Assembly: GCA_016786865.1 (NCBI GenBank) | Contig: JAEUVE010000006.1 | Coordinates: 1-64,000, forward strand | DNA from: Sediminibacterium sp. | GTDB lineage: Bacteria; Bacteroidota; Bacteroidia; Chitinophagales; Chitinophagaceae | DNA length: 64,000 nt | Direction of reading: 5' to 3' | In this document: one piece after another, positions 1-8,060 of the stretch | Position numbering within the stretch: the first letter of the stretch is position 1 | Layout of the letters: the number at the start of each line of letters is the position of its first letter | Position numbers and translations under genes: made by a program | Notes under the pieces: generated by a model | What the model saw: only the letters and a program-made list of their open reading frames with translations | Databases searched by the model: none | Told to the model about the DNA's origin: nothing

Positions 1-206
1 ATGGCTCATTGGGCAGAAAATCACCAGAACAGTTCTTGCAACTCTTTAACCAAAAATCCGTACCCTATAAAACAGAAAAAAAAACAGATATTGTCTCAAA
101 TTTTAACCCTGTTTTGTCCAAAAATTAAGGGGTCGATACACTCCCGCCGGGGCCGGAGGTATTTGTATGGCCGCTTTTCAAAAGAGGCTTTTAGTACCCA
201 TAATGA

Positions 207-240
207 AAAACGCCCTTCCAATTTTGTTGGAAAGGCGTTT
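207..240 (-). terminator. Rho-independent terminator after tRNA-Leu
   Basis: On the reverse strand an inverted repeat (arms about 210-222 and 228-240, one mismatch, loop near 223-227) lies just past the 3' end of the tRNA and runs into a T-rich stretch. It would end the tRNA transcript. Confidence 0.7.
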
Positions 241-241
241 G

Positions 242-325
242 TGCCCAGAACTGGATTCGAACCAGCACACCCTTGCGAGCGCTGCGACCTGAACACAGTG
301 CGTCTACCAATTTCGCCATCTGGGC
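242..325 (-). tRNA. tRNA-Leu (anticodon CAG)
   Basis: Reverse-strand cloverleaf of 84 nt. The acceptor arms GCCCAGA and TCTGGGC pair fully. The D-loop carries AATTGGTAGACGC, the anticodon loop reads TTCAGGT between stems CTGTG and CGCAG, a long variable arm follows (class II, as expected for Leu), and the T-arm has GGTTCGAATCC. The 3' CCA is not encoded. It reads CUG codons. A terminator hairpin follows immediately. Confidence 0.95.
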
Positions 326-357
326 ATTTTTAGTGTTTCAGGGATGCAAATATAGGG

Positions 358-1338
358 TTAAACTATTAATAAACTACAACCTCTTAGGTCAGAATTATCT
401 AATCTTCCTAAAATTTCGAAAGTTCCGTCCTCAAAAACGGTTCCGACATCCTGTGTTGCAATAAAAGAGCAGCTAAAAATATTGGCGAGATCAACCACCT
501 GAATTATCCCGGAACCCTTTACAGATACAGATAATGGGTCATCTTCGCTCCTTACAAAGACCTTCATCCAAGGCGGACAACGGTATCTTCCGTCCCCTAA
601 AGAATAGGCCTGACTCAAGAGCTCGGTCATGCCATATTCTGCAAAAATTTTTTTTATCCCCAGCCTTTCACAGAGGGTTACATGCAATTCTTCCCGGGTT
701 AATTCCTTTCCCCGGCCCTTCATTCCGCCGGTTTCCATAACAATAGTATGCTTCAACTGCTGGGGGTAGGCTTCCGAAAAATCCAGCAGGGCAAAAGTTA
801 CCCCAAGCAAAATGGTTTTCTGCCCGGCTTTTTCCAGTTTTTGAATGGTTTGGGAAAGCTCCCCGTAATTATAGAGGTAAAATCCGCTGTCGGGATGACC
901 GCTGGCCCGGATCAGACTATCGGCCATGTAAACCAACGAAGAGTTGGCTCGTTCCAGATAGGCTGGAAGCAATGCCAGCACACACCAGTCCTGAATATCT
1001 CCAAAAAAATGGGCAAATCCCGCCTTAAAAGAACGCTCGTACAAATCCAGTGATTTTACTTGGTGCCGGCTTGTGACCATTCCTGTTGTACCACTGCTTT
1101 CAAAAACTTTCTCAGGTTCAAATTCACCGCAAATCACCCTGGCTTCCTTAAAAAAAACGATGGGCAACGCAGGAATTAATTGCGGTGTCTTTGGATCATG
1201 GAAACCAGGATATACGAGATCTACCCATTCTTTGTATACCTTGTTCTCCCTGTACTGAAATTTAAACCAGTCGGCGCAATACTGGTTGAACCGGCTGGCC
1301 GGGTCAAAAAAAATATTGTTAATATCCAATGAGTGCAC
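358..1338 (-). CDS. LuxE-like acyl-protein synthetase / acyl transferase
   Basis: The 326-residue protein has an ATP/AMP-binding signature ESSGTTG at residues 80-86, as in LuxE-type acyl-protein synthetases, and a C-terminal Arg-Gly-Cys with Cys321 five residues from the end, where LuxE carries its acyl-accepting cysteine. In lux systems LuxE activates a fatty acid and hands it to the reductase LuxC. No luciferase genes are present, so the product is not light but perhaps an aldehyde or acyl intermediate. A LuxC-like reductase lies at 57962, far from this gene. It is transcribed away from the lipoprotein gene at 1388. The family call is firm; the substrate is unknown. Confidence 0.75.
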   Translation of the reverse strand: MHSLDINNIFFDPASRFNQYCADWFKFQYRENKVYKEWVDLVYPGFHDPKTPQLIPALPIVFFKEARVICGEFEPEKVFESSGTTGMVTSRHQVKSLDLYERSFKAGFAHFFGDIQDWCVLALLPAYLERANSSLVYMADSLIRASGHPDSGFYLYNYGELSQTIQKLEKAGQKTILLGVTFALLDFSEAYPQQLKHTIVMETGGMKGRGKELTREELHVTLCERLGIKKIFAEYGMTELLSQAYSLGDGRYRCPPWMKVFVRSEDDPLSVSVKGSGIIQVVDLANIFSCSFIATQDVGTVFEDGTFEILGRLDNSDLRGCSLLIV

Positions 1339-1362
1339 CGGTTAGTATTGTATTGTTTTAAC

Positions 1363-1370
1363 TAAATTTG
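1363..1370 (+). promoter_or_regulatory. Promoter -7 box (TAAATTTG)
   Basis: A perfect match to the Bacteroidota -7 consensus TAnnTTTG lies 17 nt before the ATG at 1388. It probably drives the six-gene forward run ending at 6575. No convincing TTG -33 element is seen at the usual spacing. Confidence 0.4.
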
Positions 1371-1387
1371 AAAGAGAAAGTAATCTG

Positions 1388-1840
1388 ATGAGAACAAAAA
1401 TATTGATCCTGTTGACATTTGCCACCTTTTTTTATGGATGCAAAAAGAGTTCCTATACCACCAGGCCTCAGATCAGCTTCAATAGTGTAAACTCAACGGT
1501 TCTTTACCAGGGGAATGTGGTTACTTTTCAGCTGAATTTTACCGATAAGGAGGGGGATATCCAGGATACCCTCTGGGTAGAAAAAATTTCCCGAACCTGC
1601 CCCAATACCCCCGGGGTTCAGTTCATCAGCAAAAACAAAGTACCCAATTTCACAGCCACATCCAACCTGGATGGCAAACTGGAAATCAGCTTTGTGTACA
1701 ATGCAAATGTGCCCGGTTTGTCATCGATCATTGGTTGCAGCAACAGAAACGACACCTCTTATTTCCGGTTCTGGCTGAAAGACAAAGCCAATAACAGAAG
1801 CGATACCATTGCTTCTCCGGACATTATTCTCGTTAAATAA
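1388..1840 (+). CDS. hypothetical lipoprotein
   Basis: This 150-residue protein begins with a lipoprotein signal (hydrophobic stretch, then FYGCKKSS), so Cys18 would be lipidated. The remainder looks like a small beta-rich domain (phrases such as QLNFTDKEGDIQDTLWVEK) resembling short Bacteroidota lipoproteins of unknown role. The stop codon is immediately followed by the ATG of the next gene, so the two are co-transcribed. No function is assigned. Confidence 0.7.
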   Translation: MRTKILILLTFATFFYGCKKSSYTTRPQISFNSVNSTVLYQGNVVTFQLNFTDKEGDIQDTLWVEKISRTCPNTPGVQFISKNKVPNFTATSNLDGKLEISFVYNANVPGLSSIIGCSNRNDTSYFRFWLKDKANNRSDTIASPDIILVK

Positions 1841-2758
1841 ATGAATCCCGCAAATCTGCTCAAAGGGATACTTTTCAGTAATGTATTTTATGGAATTTGC
1901 GCAGTAGCACTTTCTGTTGAAACAGCTTTTCAGCAGCAAATTCCCTTAGCCTCACCCCTGTTTTACCTGGTTATATCTGGCATTACTATTGTTTATTATA
2001 CGCACGCCTACCGCAACCTGTACCTGGCGGTTCACGAAAGCGCCAATGAGCGAACCTGGTGGTATTACCGGAACCGGAAAATATTGCCCCTCACACAGGT
2101 TATATTGTCTGCAACTGTCCTCTGCGCAACAACTTTGTTGGTGCTGCAATATGCGGCCGATTTAAGGCGAATTTCCATAGCGTCCTGGCTTGTTTTGTGT
2201 GCGTTTGCCCTGCTGACAGCTCTTTACTACGGAATAGAACTCCCGGGAAAAGGACTGCTCTCGCTGAGAAGCATCGGGCTGATCAAACCCTTCCTTATTG
2301 GCATGATCTGGGCAGGAACCGTTTCCGTTTTACCGGTCTTTTTCCATGATGTTATCCATCATACTACCCTACTGTTCAGCACCACCACCCTGTTTCTGCT
2401 GATTAAAAACTGGCTCTTTATTTCCATTCTCTGTATTTTATTCGACATAAAGGACTACGCAGAAGACCACAATCTGCAACTAAAGACATTTGTGGTCCGT
2501 TTCGGACTTCGGAAAACGCTGTTTGAAATCATCCTCCCTATGGCTGTTGCCAGCTGGTGCTGCATCATACTGGTCGTTATTGCCGGAAATTATCCTGTTG
2601 CAAGAATATTAATCAACGCCATTCCCTTCCTTTTGTTGATAACTGTTTGCTACTCTATGTACCAACGTAAAACGATTCTCTATTATCTTGCAATTATTGA
2701 CGGCCTGATGCTGGTAAAAGCCGCTTGTGGTATTATCGGCATGGTTGTTTTAAAATAA
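1841..2758 (+). CDS. UbiA-like polytopic membrane protein
   Basis: The 305 residues are mostly hydrophobic, with about eight membrane segments. Residues 201-210 read FDIKDYAEDH, which matches the second Asp-rich motif of UbiA-family prenyltransferases. The expected first motif (NxxxDxxxD) is not evident: the corresponding loop near 66-80 reads HESANERTWWYYRNR. So this is either a diverged UbiA relative or a member that no longer binds prenyl diphosphate normally. It starts directly at the stop of the lipoprotein gene and ends 7 nt before the M42 peptidase gene, inside one operon. Substrate unknown. Confidence 0.6.
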   Translation: MNPANLLKGILFSNVFYGICAVALSVETAFQQQIPLASPLFYLVISGITIVYYTHAYRNLYLAVHESANERTWWYYRNRKILPLTQVILSATVLCATTLLVLQYAADLRRISIASWLVLCAFALLTALYYGIELPGKGLLSLRSIGLIKPFLIGMIWAGTVSVLPVFFHDVIHHTTLLFSTTTLFLLIKNWLFISILCILFDIKDYAEDHNLQLKTFVVRFGLRKTLFEIILPMAVASWCCIILVVIAGNYPVARILINAIPFLLLITVCYSMYQRKTILYYLAIIDGLMLVKAACGIIGMVVLK

Positions 2759-2765
2759 TATTACT

Positions 2766-3896
2766 ATGGCAAAAGCTAAATCAGTTAAACCCGCTAAATC
2801 GGTTAAATCCAAATCTGTAGTTACGGAAACCTCCATGAACTTTCTTAAAAACTACATCAATACTGCCTCACCGGTAGGATTTGAAAGCAGCGGGCAGAAA
2901 TTATGGATGGACTATATAAAACCTTTTGTAGATACTACTTTCACCGACCCTTACGGTACGGCAGTAGGGGTTATTAACCCTACCGCTCCCTTCAAAGTAG
3001 TCATTGAAGCCCATGCAGACGAGATCAGCTGGTTTGTGAACTATATCAACGATCAGGGATTGATTTACCTGAAAAGAAACGGAGGGGTAGACCACCAGAT
3101 TGCACCTGCCAAGAGAGTTTGGATTCACGGAAAAAAAGGACCCGTAAAAGCAGTGTTCGGATGGCCTGCCATTCATACCCGTTTGGGAAATCCTGAGCAA
3201 AAAGAACCCAATCCAAAGATTGAAAATCTTTGTCTTGACTGCGGTGCCAGAACCAAGAAGGAAGTAGAAGACCTGGGTATCCGCATTGGTTCTGTTGTAA
3301 CCTACGAAGAAGGGTTTGATGAACTGGCATACGACTACCTGATTGGCCGCGCTTTCGATAACCGGGTTGGGGGATTCATGATTGCAGAAGTAGCACGCTT
3401 ACTGAAAGAGAATAAGAAAAAACTGCCTTATGCCCTTTATGTGGTGAATGCAGTGCAGGAGGAAATTGGCCTGCGTGGTGCAGAAATGATTGCCCGCAGA
3501 ATTAAACCAGATGTGGCCATCATTACAGATGTTACACACGATACCAGTACCCCTATGATCAGTAAAATTCTGGAGGGTGATATTCAGTGCGGCAAAGGGC
3601 CTACCCTCTCCTTTGCACCCGCCATCCACAATAAATTGCTGGAACTGGTAGAAGATGTTGCAGAAAAAAACAAGATTGCCGTTCAGAAACATTCACTGAG
3701 CAGAAGCACAGGTACAGACACCGACAGCTTTGCCTATGCCAACGACGGATGTCCGTCTGTGCTGATTTCCATTCCACTTCGGTACATGCATACCACAGTT
3801 GAAATGCTGCACAAGAGCGATATCAACGATACCATTCGCCTGATGTATGAAACCCTTTTAACCTTAACGCCTAAAACAAACCTGAAATACCTGTAA
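2766..3896 (+). CDS. M42 family metallopeptidase
   Basis: The 376-residue protein shows the M42 aminopeptidase metal ligands and catalytic residues: His83 and Asp85 (EAHADE), Asp198 (AFDNR), the Glu232-Glu233 pair (VQEEIG), Asp255 (ITDVTHD) and His342 (RYMHTT). Such enzymes form large cytoplasmic assemblies that trim amino acids from peptides. The first ~20 residues are a Lys/Ser/Val-rich tail before the domain; a later ATG (residue 24) is possible. Its stop overlaps the next start (TAATG), implying coupled translation with the amidotransferase. Confidence 0.85.
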   Translation: MAKAKSVKPAKSVKSKSVVTETSMNFLKNYINTASPVGFESSGQKLWMDYIKPFVDTTFTDPYGTAVGVINPTAPFKVVIEAHADEISWFVNYINDQGLIYLKRNGGVDHQIAPAKRVWIHGKKGPVKAVFGWPAIHTRLGNPEQKEPNPKIENLCLDCGARTKKEVEDLGIRIGSVVTYEEGFDELAYDYLIGRAFDNRVGGFMIAEVARLLKENKKKLPYALYVVNAVQEEIGLRGAEMIARRIKPDVAIITDVTHDTSTPMISKILEGDIQCGKGPTLSFAPAIHNKLLELVEDVAEKNKIAVQKHSLSRSTGTDTDSFAYANDGCPSVLISIPLRYMHTTVEMLHKSDINDTIRLMYETLLTLTPKTNLKYL

Positions 3897-4729
3897 TGAC
3901 TTATCCGGAACGCAGACAATTGAAGATTGCCATCCTCGATCTCTATGAGGGTGCTGCCAATGAGGGAATGCGTTGCATCAGGGAAATCATTCAGGACTGG
4001 GGAGCTTCCGGCAGTTTTGACCTAAGCGTTACAGAATTTGATGTACGACTGCAAAGAGAGGTTCCGGAACTCCACTACGACATCTTCATTTCCAGCGGAG
4101 GCCCAGGTTCTCCGCTGGAATCCGAAGGTTCCGAATGGGAAAATAATTATTTCAACTGGATCAGAACAGTGGAAGAATGGAATCGAAATGAAAACAATTT
4201 TCCTAAAAAACATGTATTCTTTATCTGCCATAGTTTTCAACTGGCTTCCCGTTACTTTAAGATCGCCCGTGTTTGCAAAAGAAAGTCTACTGCTTTTGGT
4301 GTATTTCCCACTCATATGCTGGAAGAGGGCAAACAAGAATTGGTTTTTAATGGGCTGCGAGATCCGTTTTACAGTGTAGACAGCCGGGATTATCAGGTAA
4401 TTGAACCGGATCATGTTCGGCTAAAAAAAATGGGGGGGCATATTCTGGCCATCGAAAAAGAACGCCCGCATGTACCCCTCGAAAGAGCCATTATGGGCGT
4501 TCGTTTTAATCCTTGGTTTATCGGAACGCAGTTCCATCCGGAGGCTGATGCCATTGGCATGGCCATGTACCTTCAACGGGCAGATAAAAAACATACCGTA
4601 ATTGAAAATCATGGAGAAGCCAAATGGCAAAGCATGGTAGAACAATTACAAGACCCGGAAAAAATCACCTGGACACATGATCATGTATTGCCCAATTTCC
4701 TGGAATTAGCCTCTGCAGATTTATATTGA
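3896..4729 (+). CDS. class I glutamine amidotransferase-like protein
   Basis: The 277-residue protein keeps the class I GATase architecture: an oxyanion strand GGPGSP (68-73), nucleophile Cys111 in FICHSFQ, and the His214/Glu216 dyad in TQFHPEAD. It should release ammonia from glutamine or cleave a gamma-glutamyl bond. It is not fused to a synthetase. It overlaps the M42 peptidase gene by one base and precedes an ATP-grasp-like gene by 19 nt, so an ammonia-using or gamma-glutamyl partner may be encoded beside it. It is longer than free-standing amidotransferase subunits, with an extra C-terminal tail of about 60 residues. Confidence 0.75.
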   Translation: MTYPERRQLKIAILDLYEGAANEGMRCIREIIQDWGASGSFDLSVTEFDVRLQREVPELHYDIFISSGGPGSPLESEGSEWENNYFNWIRTVEEWNRNENNFPKKHVFFICHSFQLASRYFKIARVCKRKSTAFGVFPTHMLEEGKQELVFNGLRDPFYSVDSRDYQVIEPDHVRLKKMGGHILAIEKERPHVPLERAIMGVRFNPWFIGTQFHPEADAIGMAMYLQRADKKHTVIENHGEAKWQSMVEQLQDPEKITWTHDHVLPNFLELASADLY

Positions 4730-4748
4730 CCAGTTAATCCCTGCCGCT

Positions 4749-5945
4749 ATGATATCACATATTCGCAAAAGCTACAACCAATCGTTTTCCGACGAAAAAT
4801 ATGCTGCATTATTGCAGGAGCTTCAGTCCGGGCATCCAGGTGCAATTGAGTTCAGGATAGCGGAAACCCCTGTATTTGTAAACAAGGATTTCAAGGAAAA
4901 AATCCTCTCTGCCTGCGAGGCAATAGTGGATGTAATTACAGCTCCCAATTTTAAATCACTTACCGAAAGAGCCATTCCTAAAAACGAATATGTGCCTGGT
5001 GAAAACGCGCACACGCACTTTATTGCCTTCGACTTTGGCATCTGCCAAAACGCAGCCGGTGAACTGGAACCCCAACTGATCGAAATGCAGGGATTTCCTA
5101 CCCTCTTTGCTTTTCAGGTATTATACGATGAAGCTGTGCGTAAGCAGTACAAGATTCCCGAAGGATACAGCGCTTACCTGAATGGATATGACCGTACCTC
5201 TTATATTTCCCTGCTGAAGGAGATCATTGTAGGGCAAAACAATCCGGAAGAAGTGATCTTACTGGAAATTCTGCCGCATCAACAGAAAACAAAAATTGAT
5301 TTTTACTGCACGTCTGACTATATCGGCATTCCGGTTATTTGCTTAACCGAATTGATACAGGAAGGCAGGCAGCTCTTTTACTGGAAAGATGGCCGTAAAA
5401 TAAGGATTAAACGAATTTATAATCGGGTAATTTCGGACGATCTGCAGCAACAGGGAGAAGCCATCAGGGAAAAGGGTAAAATATTCCAGGAAGAACTGGA
5501 TGTGGAATGGATAACGCACCCCAACTGGTTTTACCGGATCAGTAAATATACACTACCCTTTATCCGACATCGCTATGTTCCGGAAACATTCTTTTTGAAT
5601 GAATTGAAAACCATACCTGCCGATCTCGAAAATTATGTACTGAAGCCCTTGTTTTCCTTTGCCGGCCAGGGGGTGGTTATTGATGTTACTGCAGGTGATA
5701 TTGAACAAATCAAAAATCCGGAGAATTGGATATTGCAGCGAAAAGTAAACTATGCTGCAGTGATTGATACTCCGAATGAACCTGCCAAGGCAGAACTCCG
5801 TATATTTTATTTCTGGAAAGAAGATGCAACCAGACCCATCCCCGTCAATAACCTGGCCCGGCTCAGTAAGGGCAAAATGATTGGCGTAAGATACAACCAG
5901 GATAAAACCTGGGTAGGTGGCAGCCTCGCTTATTTTGAACAATAA
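4749..5945 (+). CDS. ATP-grasp-like protein, possible peptide-bond ligase
   Basis: I do not recognise a named family for this 398-residue soluble protein. It has ATP-grasp-like features: a Lys-rich segment (RKIRIKRIYNRV, 216-227), a glycine-containing loop after a lysine (LKPLFSFAGQGVV, 298-310) and ILQRKV (328-333). An acidic/aromatic patch, IEMQGFPTLFAFQ (111-123), recalls glutathionylspermidine-synthase-type permuted ATP-grasp enzymes. Position between an amidotransferase and miaE in one operon suggests a small-molecule ligase. The fold is an inference, and the substrate is not readable from sequence. Confidence 0.5.
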   Translation: MISHIRKSYNQSFSDEKYAALLQELQSGHPGAIEFRIAETPVFVNKDFKEKILSACEAIVDVITAPNFKSLTERAIPKNEYVPGENAHTHFIAFDFGICQNAAGELEPQLIEMQGFPTLFAFQVLYDEAVRKQYKIPEGYSAYLNGYDRTSYISLLKEIIVGQNNPEEVILLEILPHQQKTKIDFYCTSDYIGIPVICLTELIQEGRQLFYWKDGRKIRIKRIYNRVISDDLQQQGEAIREKGKIFQEELDVEWITHPNWFYRISKYTLPFIRHRYVPETFFLNELKTIPADLENYVLKPLFSFAGQGVVIDVTAGDIEQIKNPENWILQRKVNYAAVIDTPNEPAKAELRIFYFWKEDATRPIPVNNLARLSKGKMIGVRYNQDKTWVGGSLAYFEQ

Positions 5946-5960
5946 TTTTAGTACACGTAT

Positions 5961-6575
5961 ATGAACAGTCCGCTTTCCCAGCACACAAAAAATATCCTGG
6001 GACTTCAGCTCCCAACCGATCCGCGCTGGGTGGATCTTGCTTCCATTTCATTGGAAGCCATTCTTACCGATCACGCTTATTGCGAGCAAAAAGCTGCCCT
6101 CACCTGTATCTCCTATATACAACGCTATTCCGATAGGAAGGAACTGGTAGAAGAACTGGCTCCTATTGTTACCGAGGAATGGGGACATTTCAGGCAGGTA
6201 CTGGCCGAATTGAATAAACGGGGTTTAACACTGGGTAAACAGCGTAAAGATGAGTATGTAAACCAGTTGCTCCTGTTTCAGAAAAAAGGTGGGCATATAG
6301 AAGATCGTTTACTGGACCAGTTGCTTACCATGGCGCTTATTGAAGCCAGAAGCTGTGAACGTTTTAAACGTTTGAGCGAGGGCCTCGAAGATGAATACCT
6401 GCGCAACTTCTACCGGAAATTCATGGAAAGCGAGGCTGGTCATTACACCCTCTTTATCACGCTTGCGGAAAACTATATTCCCAAAGAAAAAGTACGGACC
6501 CGCTGGAAAGAATGGCTGGCACATGAAATAGAAATCATGAAACACCTCGAACTCAGAGGCGACCGGATTCATTAA
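5961..6575 (+). CDS. miaE: tRNA 2-methylthio-N6-isopentenyladenosine hydroxylase
   Basis: The 204-residue helical protein carries the di-iron ligands of MiaE: Glu42, the ExxH of EEWGH (Glu73/His76), Glu128 in LIEARSCE, and a second ExxH in SEAGH (Glu158/His161). MiaE hydroxylates the isopentenyl group of ms2i6A at position 37 of tRNAs, using O2. Length is close to the family's usual ~200 residues. It is the last gene of the forward operon and is followed within a few bases by a strong terminator. Confidence 0.85.
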   Translation: MNSPLSQHTKNILGLQLPTDPRWVDLASISLEAILTDHAYCEQKAALTCISYIQRYSDRKELVEELAPIVTEEWGHFRQVLAELNKRGLTLGKQRKDEYVNQLLLFQKKGGHIEDRLLDQLLTMALIEARSCERFKRLSEGLEDEYLRNFYRKFMESEAGHYTLFITLAENYIPKEKVRTRWKEWLAHEIEIMKHLELRGDRIH

Positions 6576-6577
6576 AA

Positions 6578-6612
6578 TAAAAAACCTCCGATTTTCATCG
6601 GAGGTTTTTTAT
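6578..6612. terminator. Bidirectional terminator between miaE and the OmpA-like gene
   Basis: A hairpin with arms AAACCTCCGA / TCGGAGGTTT and a short loop is flanked by A-run and T-run, so it can stop transcription from both convergent genes. Confidence 0.85.
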
Positions 6613-6628
6613 TTATCTGGAGTTCAGA

Positions 6629-7972
6629 TTACATTTCCTGTACTCTGAATTCAACTCTTCTGTTTTGCTGTCTGCCTTTAGCAGTTTTGTTGGTGTCGAT
6701 TGGCTTAGCGCTTCCGAAACCATCAGTGATCAGTCTTGAACCATCAATCTTCTTGCTGATCAGGTAGTTCTTCACAGCGTTTGCACGCTTCAGAGACAAT
6801 GGCTTATTGATCTTGTCTGAACCGGTATTGTCTGTGTGACCGTCTACATACAGTTTCAATGTAGGATAATCGCTCATTGCACGAACCACTTTATCCAGCT
6901 CTTTCTTAGATACTTTTGTCAGCGTAGCGCTTCCTGTTACGAATTGTACTTGCTTGTAATCAAACTTATACTGAGTTTGCAATTCAGGACATCCGTTGTT
7001 GGCAACAGTTCCTTTAACAGTAGGACACTTGTCTTCTTCGTCGTTTACACCATCACCATCGGTATCAGGAATAGGACATCCCTGGTAGCGGGCAAGACCC
7101 GGAACGGTAGGACACTTGTCTTCTTCGTCGTTAATACCATCTTTATCGGTGTCAGGAATAGGACATCCCTGATATTTAGCGATACCTTTTACAGTAGGGC
7201 ACTTATCGTTTTCGTCGTTGATACCATCTCCGTCTGTATCTGGTACAGGGCAACCCTGATACTTGGCTACACCTGGAACGGTAGGACATTTGTCGTCTTT
7301 ATCGAGGATTCCATCGCCATCAGTGTCTTTTTCAACAACCGGAGGAGGAGGAGGAGGAGCAAGAACAGGCTTTACCTTTTCTTTCAGCGGAGAAAGGATA
7401 CCAATGGTATAAGCCATGTGGTTTACAGCCAGGTTGGAAATAGCAGGACGGTATAACAGCTGGCTGGTTACAAATGTACCTTCGCCCAATCCTACCTGCA
7501 GCCCCATACCGGTATTACCCTGAGCAGCAAAATAGGTACCGCCGTACATGGAAGCACCCAGACCAAAAGTCAGGTAAGGAACTACCAGGTATTTATCGGT
7601 CAATAACTTAACGTTCACGTTTGCATCAGCTTCCAGAAGGAACTTATTGTTCTTGGAAGGAGCAATACCAGATTTAGGATAGAAAGAGTATTGAGTAAAA
7701 GTACCTGCCAGACTACCCATAAAGTCGATGTGCTCGGTCAGTCCGTTTACGTACTGTACACTCAGACCTGGGGTCATTTCTGTACCTTTTGCCCATTGTT
7801 TATTGCTTAAAACGCTTGAAAGAGATGTCTTACTGATTCTTTCAGCAGTAAACATGTCGTTCAGAAAAAATGAAATGCCTAAACTTGGGCTTTTCTTATA
7901 ACTTGTAGGAGTCTGGGCCGTCGCAGTTAGCGCTAAACCAAGAACTACTAAAGAAAATAAAACTTTCTTCAT
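6629..7972 (-). CDS. OmpA-family outer membrane protein with TSP3 repeats
   Basis: The 447-residue protein has a signal peptide (residues 1-19, ending TATAQ) and a region to about residue 205 consistent with an eight-stranded barrel. A Pro-rich linker follows, then four calcium-binding thrombospondin type 3 repeats of the form DTDGDGINDEEDKCPTV (about 214-330), and a C-terminal OmpA domain with TDNTGSDKINKPLSLKRA that binds peptidoglycan. This is a classic Bacteroidota surface/periplasm anchor. The TSP3 region gives repeated DNA at about 7010-7320. A near-consensus -7 box lies 24 nt before the start. Confidence 0.9.
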   Translation of the reverse strand: MKKVLFSLVVLGLALTATAQTPTSYKKSPSLGISFFLNDMFTAERISKTSLSSVLSNKQWAKGTEMTPGLSVQYVNGLTEHIDFMGSLAGTFTQYSFYPKSGIAPSKNNKFLLEADANVNVKLLTDKYLVVPYLTFGLGASMYGGTYFAAQGNTGMGLQVGLGEGTFVTSQLLYRPAISNLAVNHMAYTIGILSPLKEKVKPVLAPPPPPPVVEKDTDGDGILDKDDKCPTVPGVAKYQGCPVPDTDGDGINDENDKCPTVKGIAKYQGCPIPDTDKDGINDEEDKCPTVPGLARYQGCPIPDTDGDGVNDEEDKCPTVKGTVANNGCPELQTQYKFDYKQVQFVTGSATLTKVSKKELDKVVRAMSDYPTLKLYVDGHTDNTGSDKINKPLSLKRANAVKNYLISKKIDGSRLITDGFGSAKPIDTNKTAKGRQQNRRVEFRVQEM

Positions 7973-7995
7973 AATCAGTTTTTTATTAATTGGTG

Positions 7996-8003
7996 CGAAA
8001 ATA
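7996..8003 (-). promoter_or_regulatory. Promoter -7-like box (TATTTTCG) for the OmpA-like gene
   Basis: One base off the TAnnTTTG consensus, 23 nt ahead of the reverse-strand ATG at 7972. No clear TTG element upstream. Confidence 0.35.
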
Positions 8004-8029
8004 CAGCTTGAATTTGACTTTAGAAAATT

Positions 8030-8060
8030 AAGATAAATTTATCTTTTTGATAATTATCAA
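8030..8060. repeat. Two adjacent perfect AT-rich palindromes
   Basis: AAGATAAATTTATCTT (8030-8045) and TTGATAATTATCAA (8047-8060) are both perfect palindromes separated by one base. They sit between the rlpA-like stop (the second overlaps it) and the OmpA-like promoter. They could be operator half-sites or weak hairpins at the end of the rlpA-like transcript. Confidence 0.5.

Noticed and set aside
1..333. 110-codon frame at the left edge
   Set aside because: It runs across the tRNA-Leu and its terminator and shows no protein-like composition.
7010..7320. Regular repeats that resemble a CRISPR array
   Set aside because: They are coding repeats (calcium-binding TSP3 units) in frame within the OmpA-like gene, without spacers of constant length.
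6836..7456. 206-codon forward frame opposite the OmpA-like gene
   Set aside because: Shadow of the TSP3 repeat region on the other strand; no signature, no start signal.
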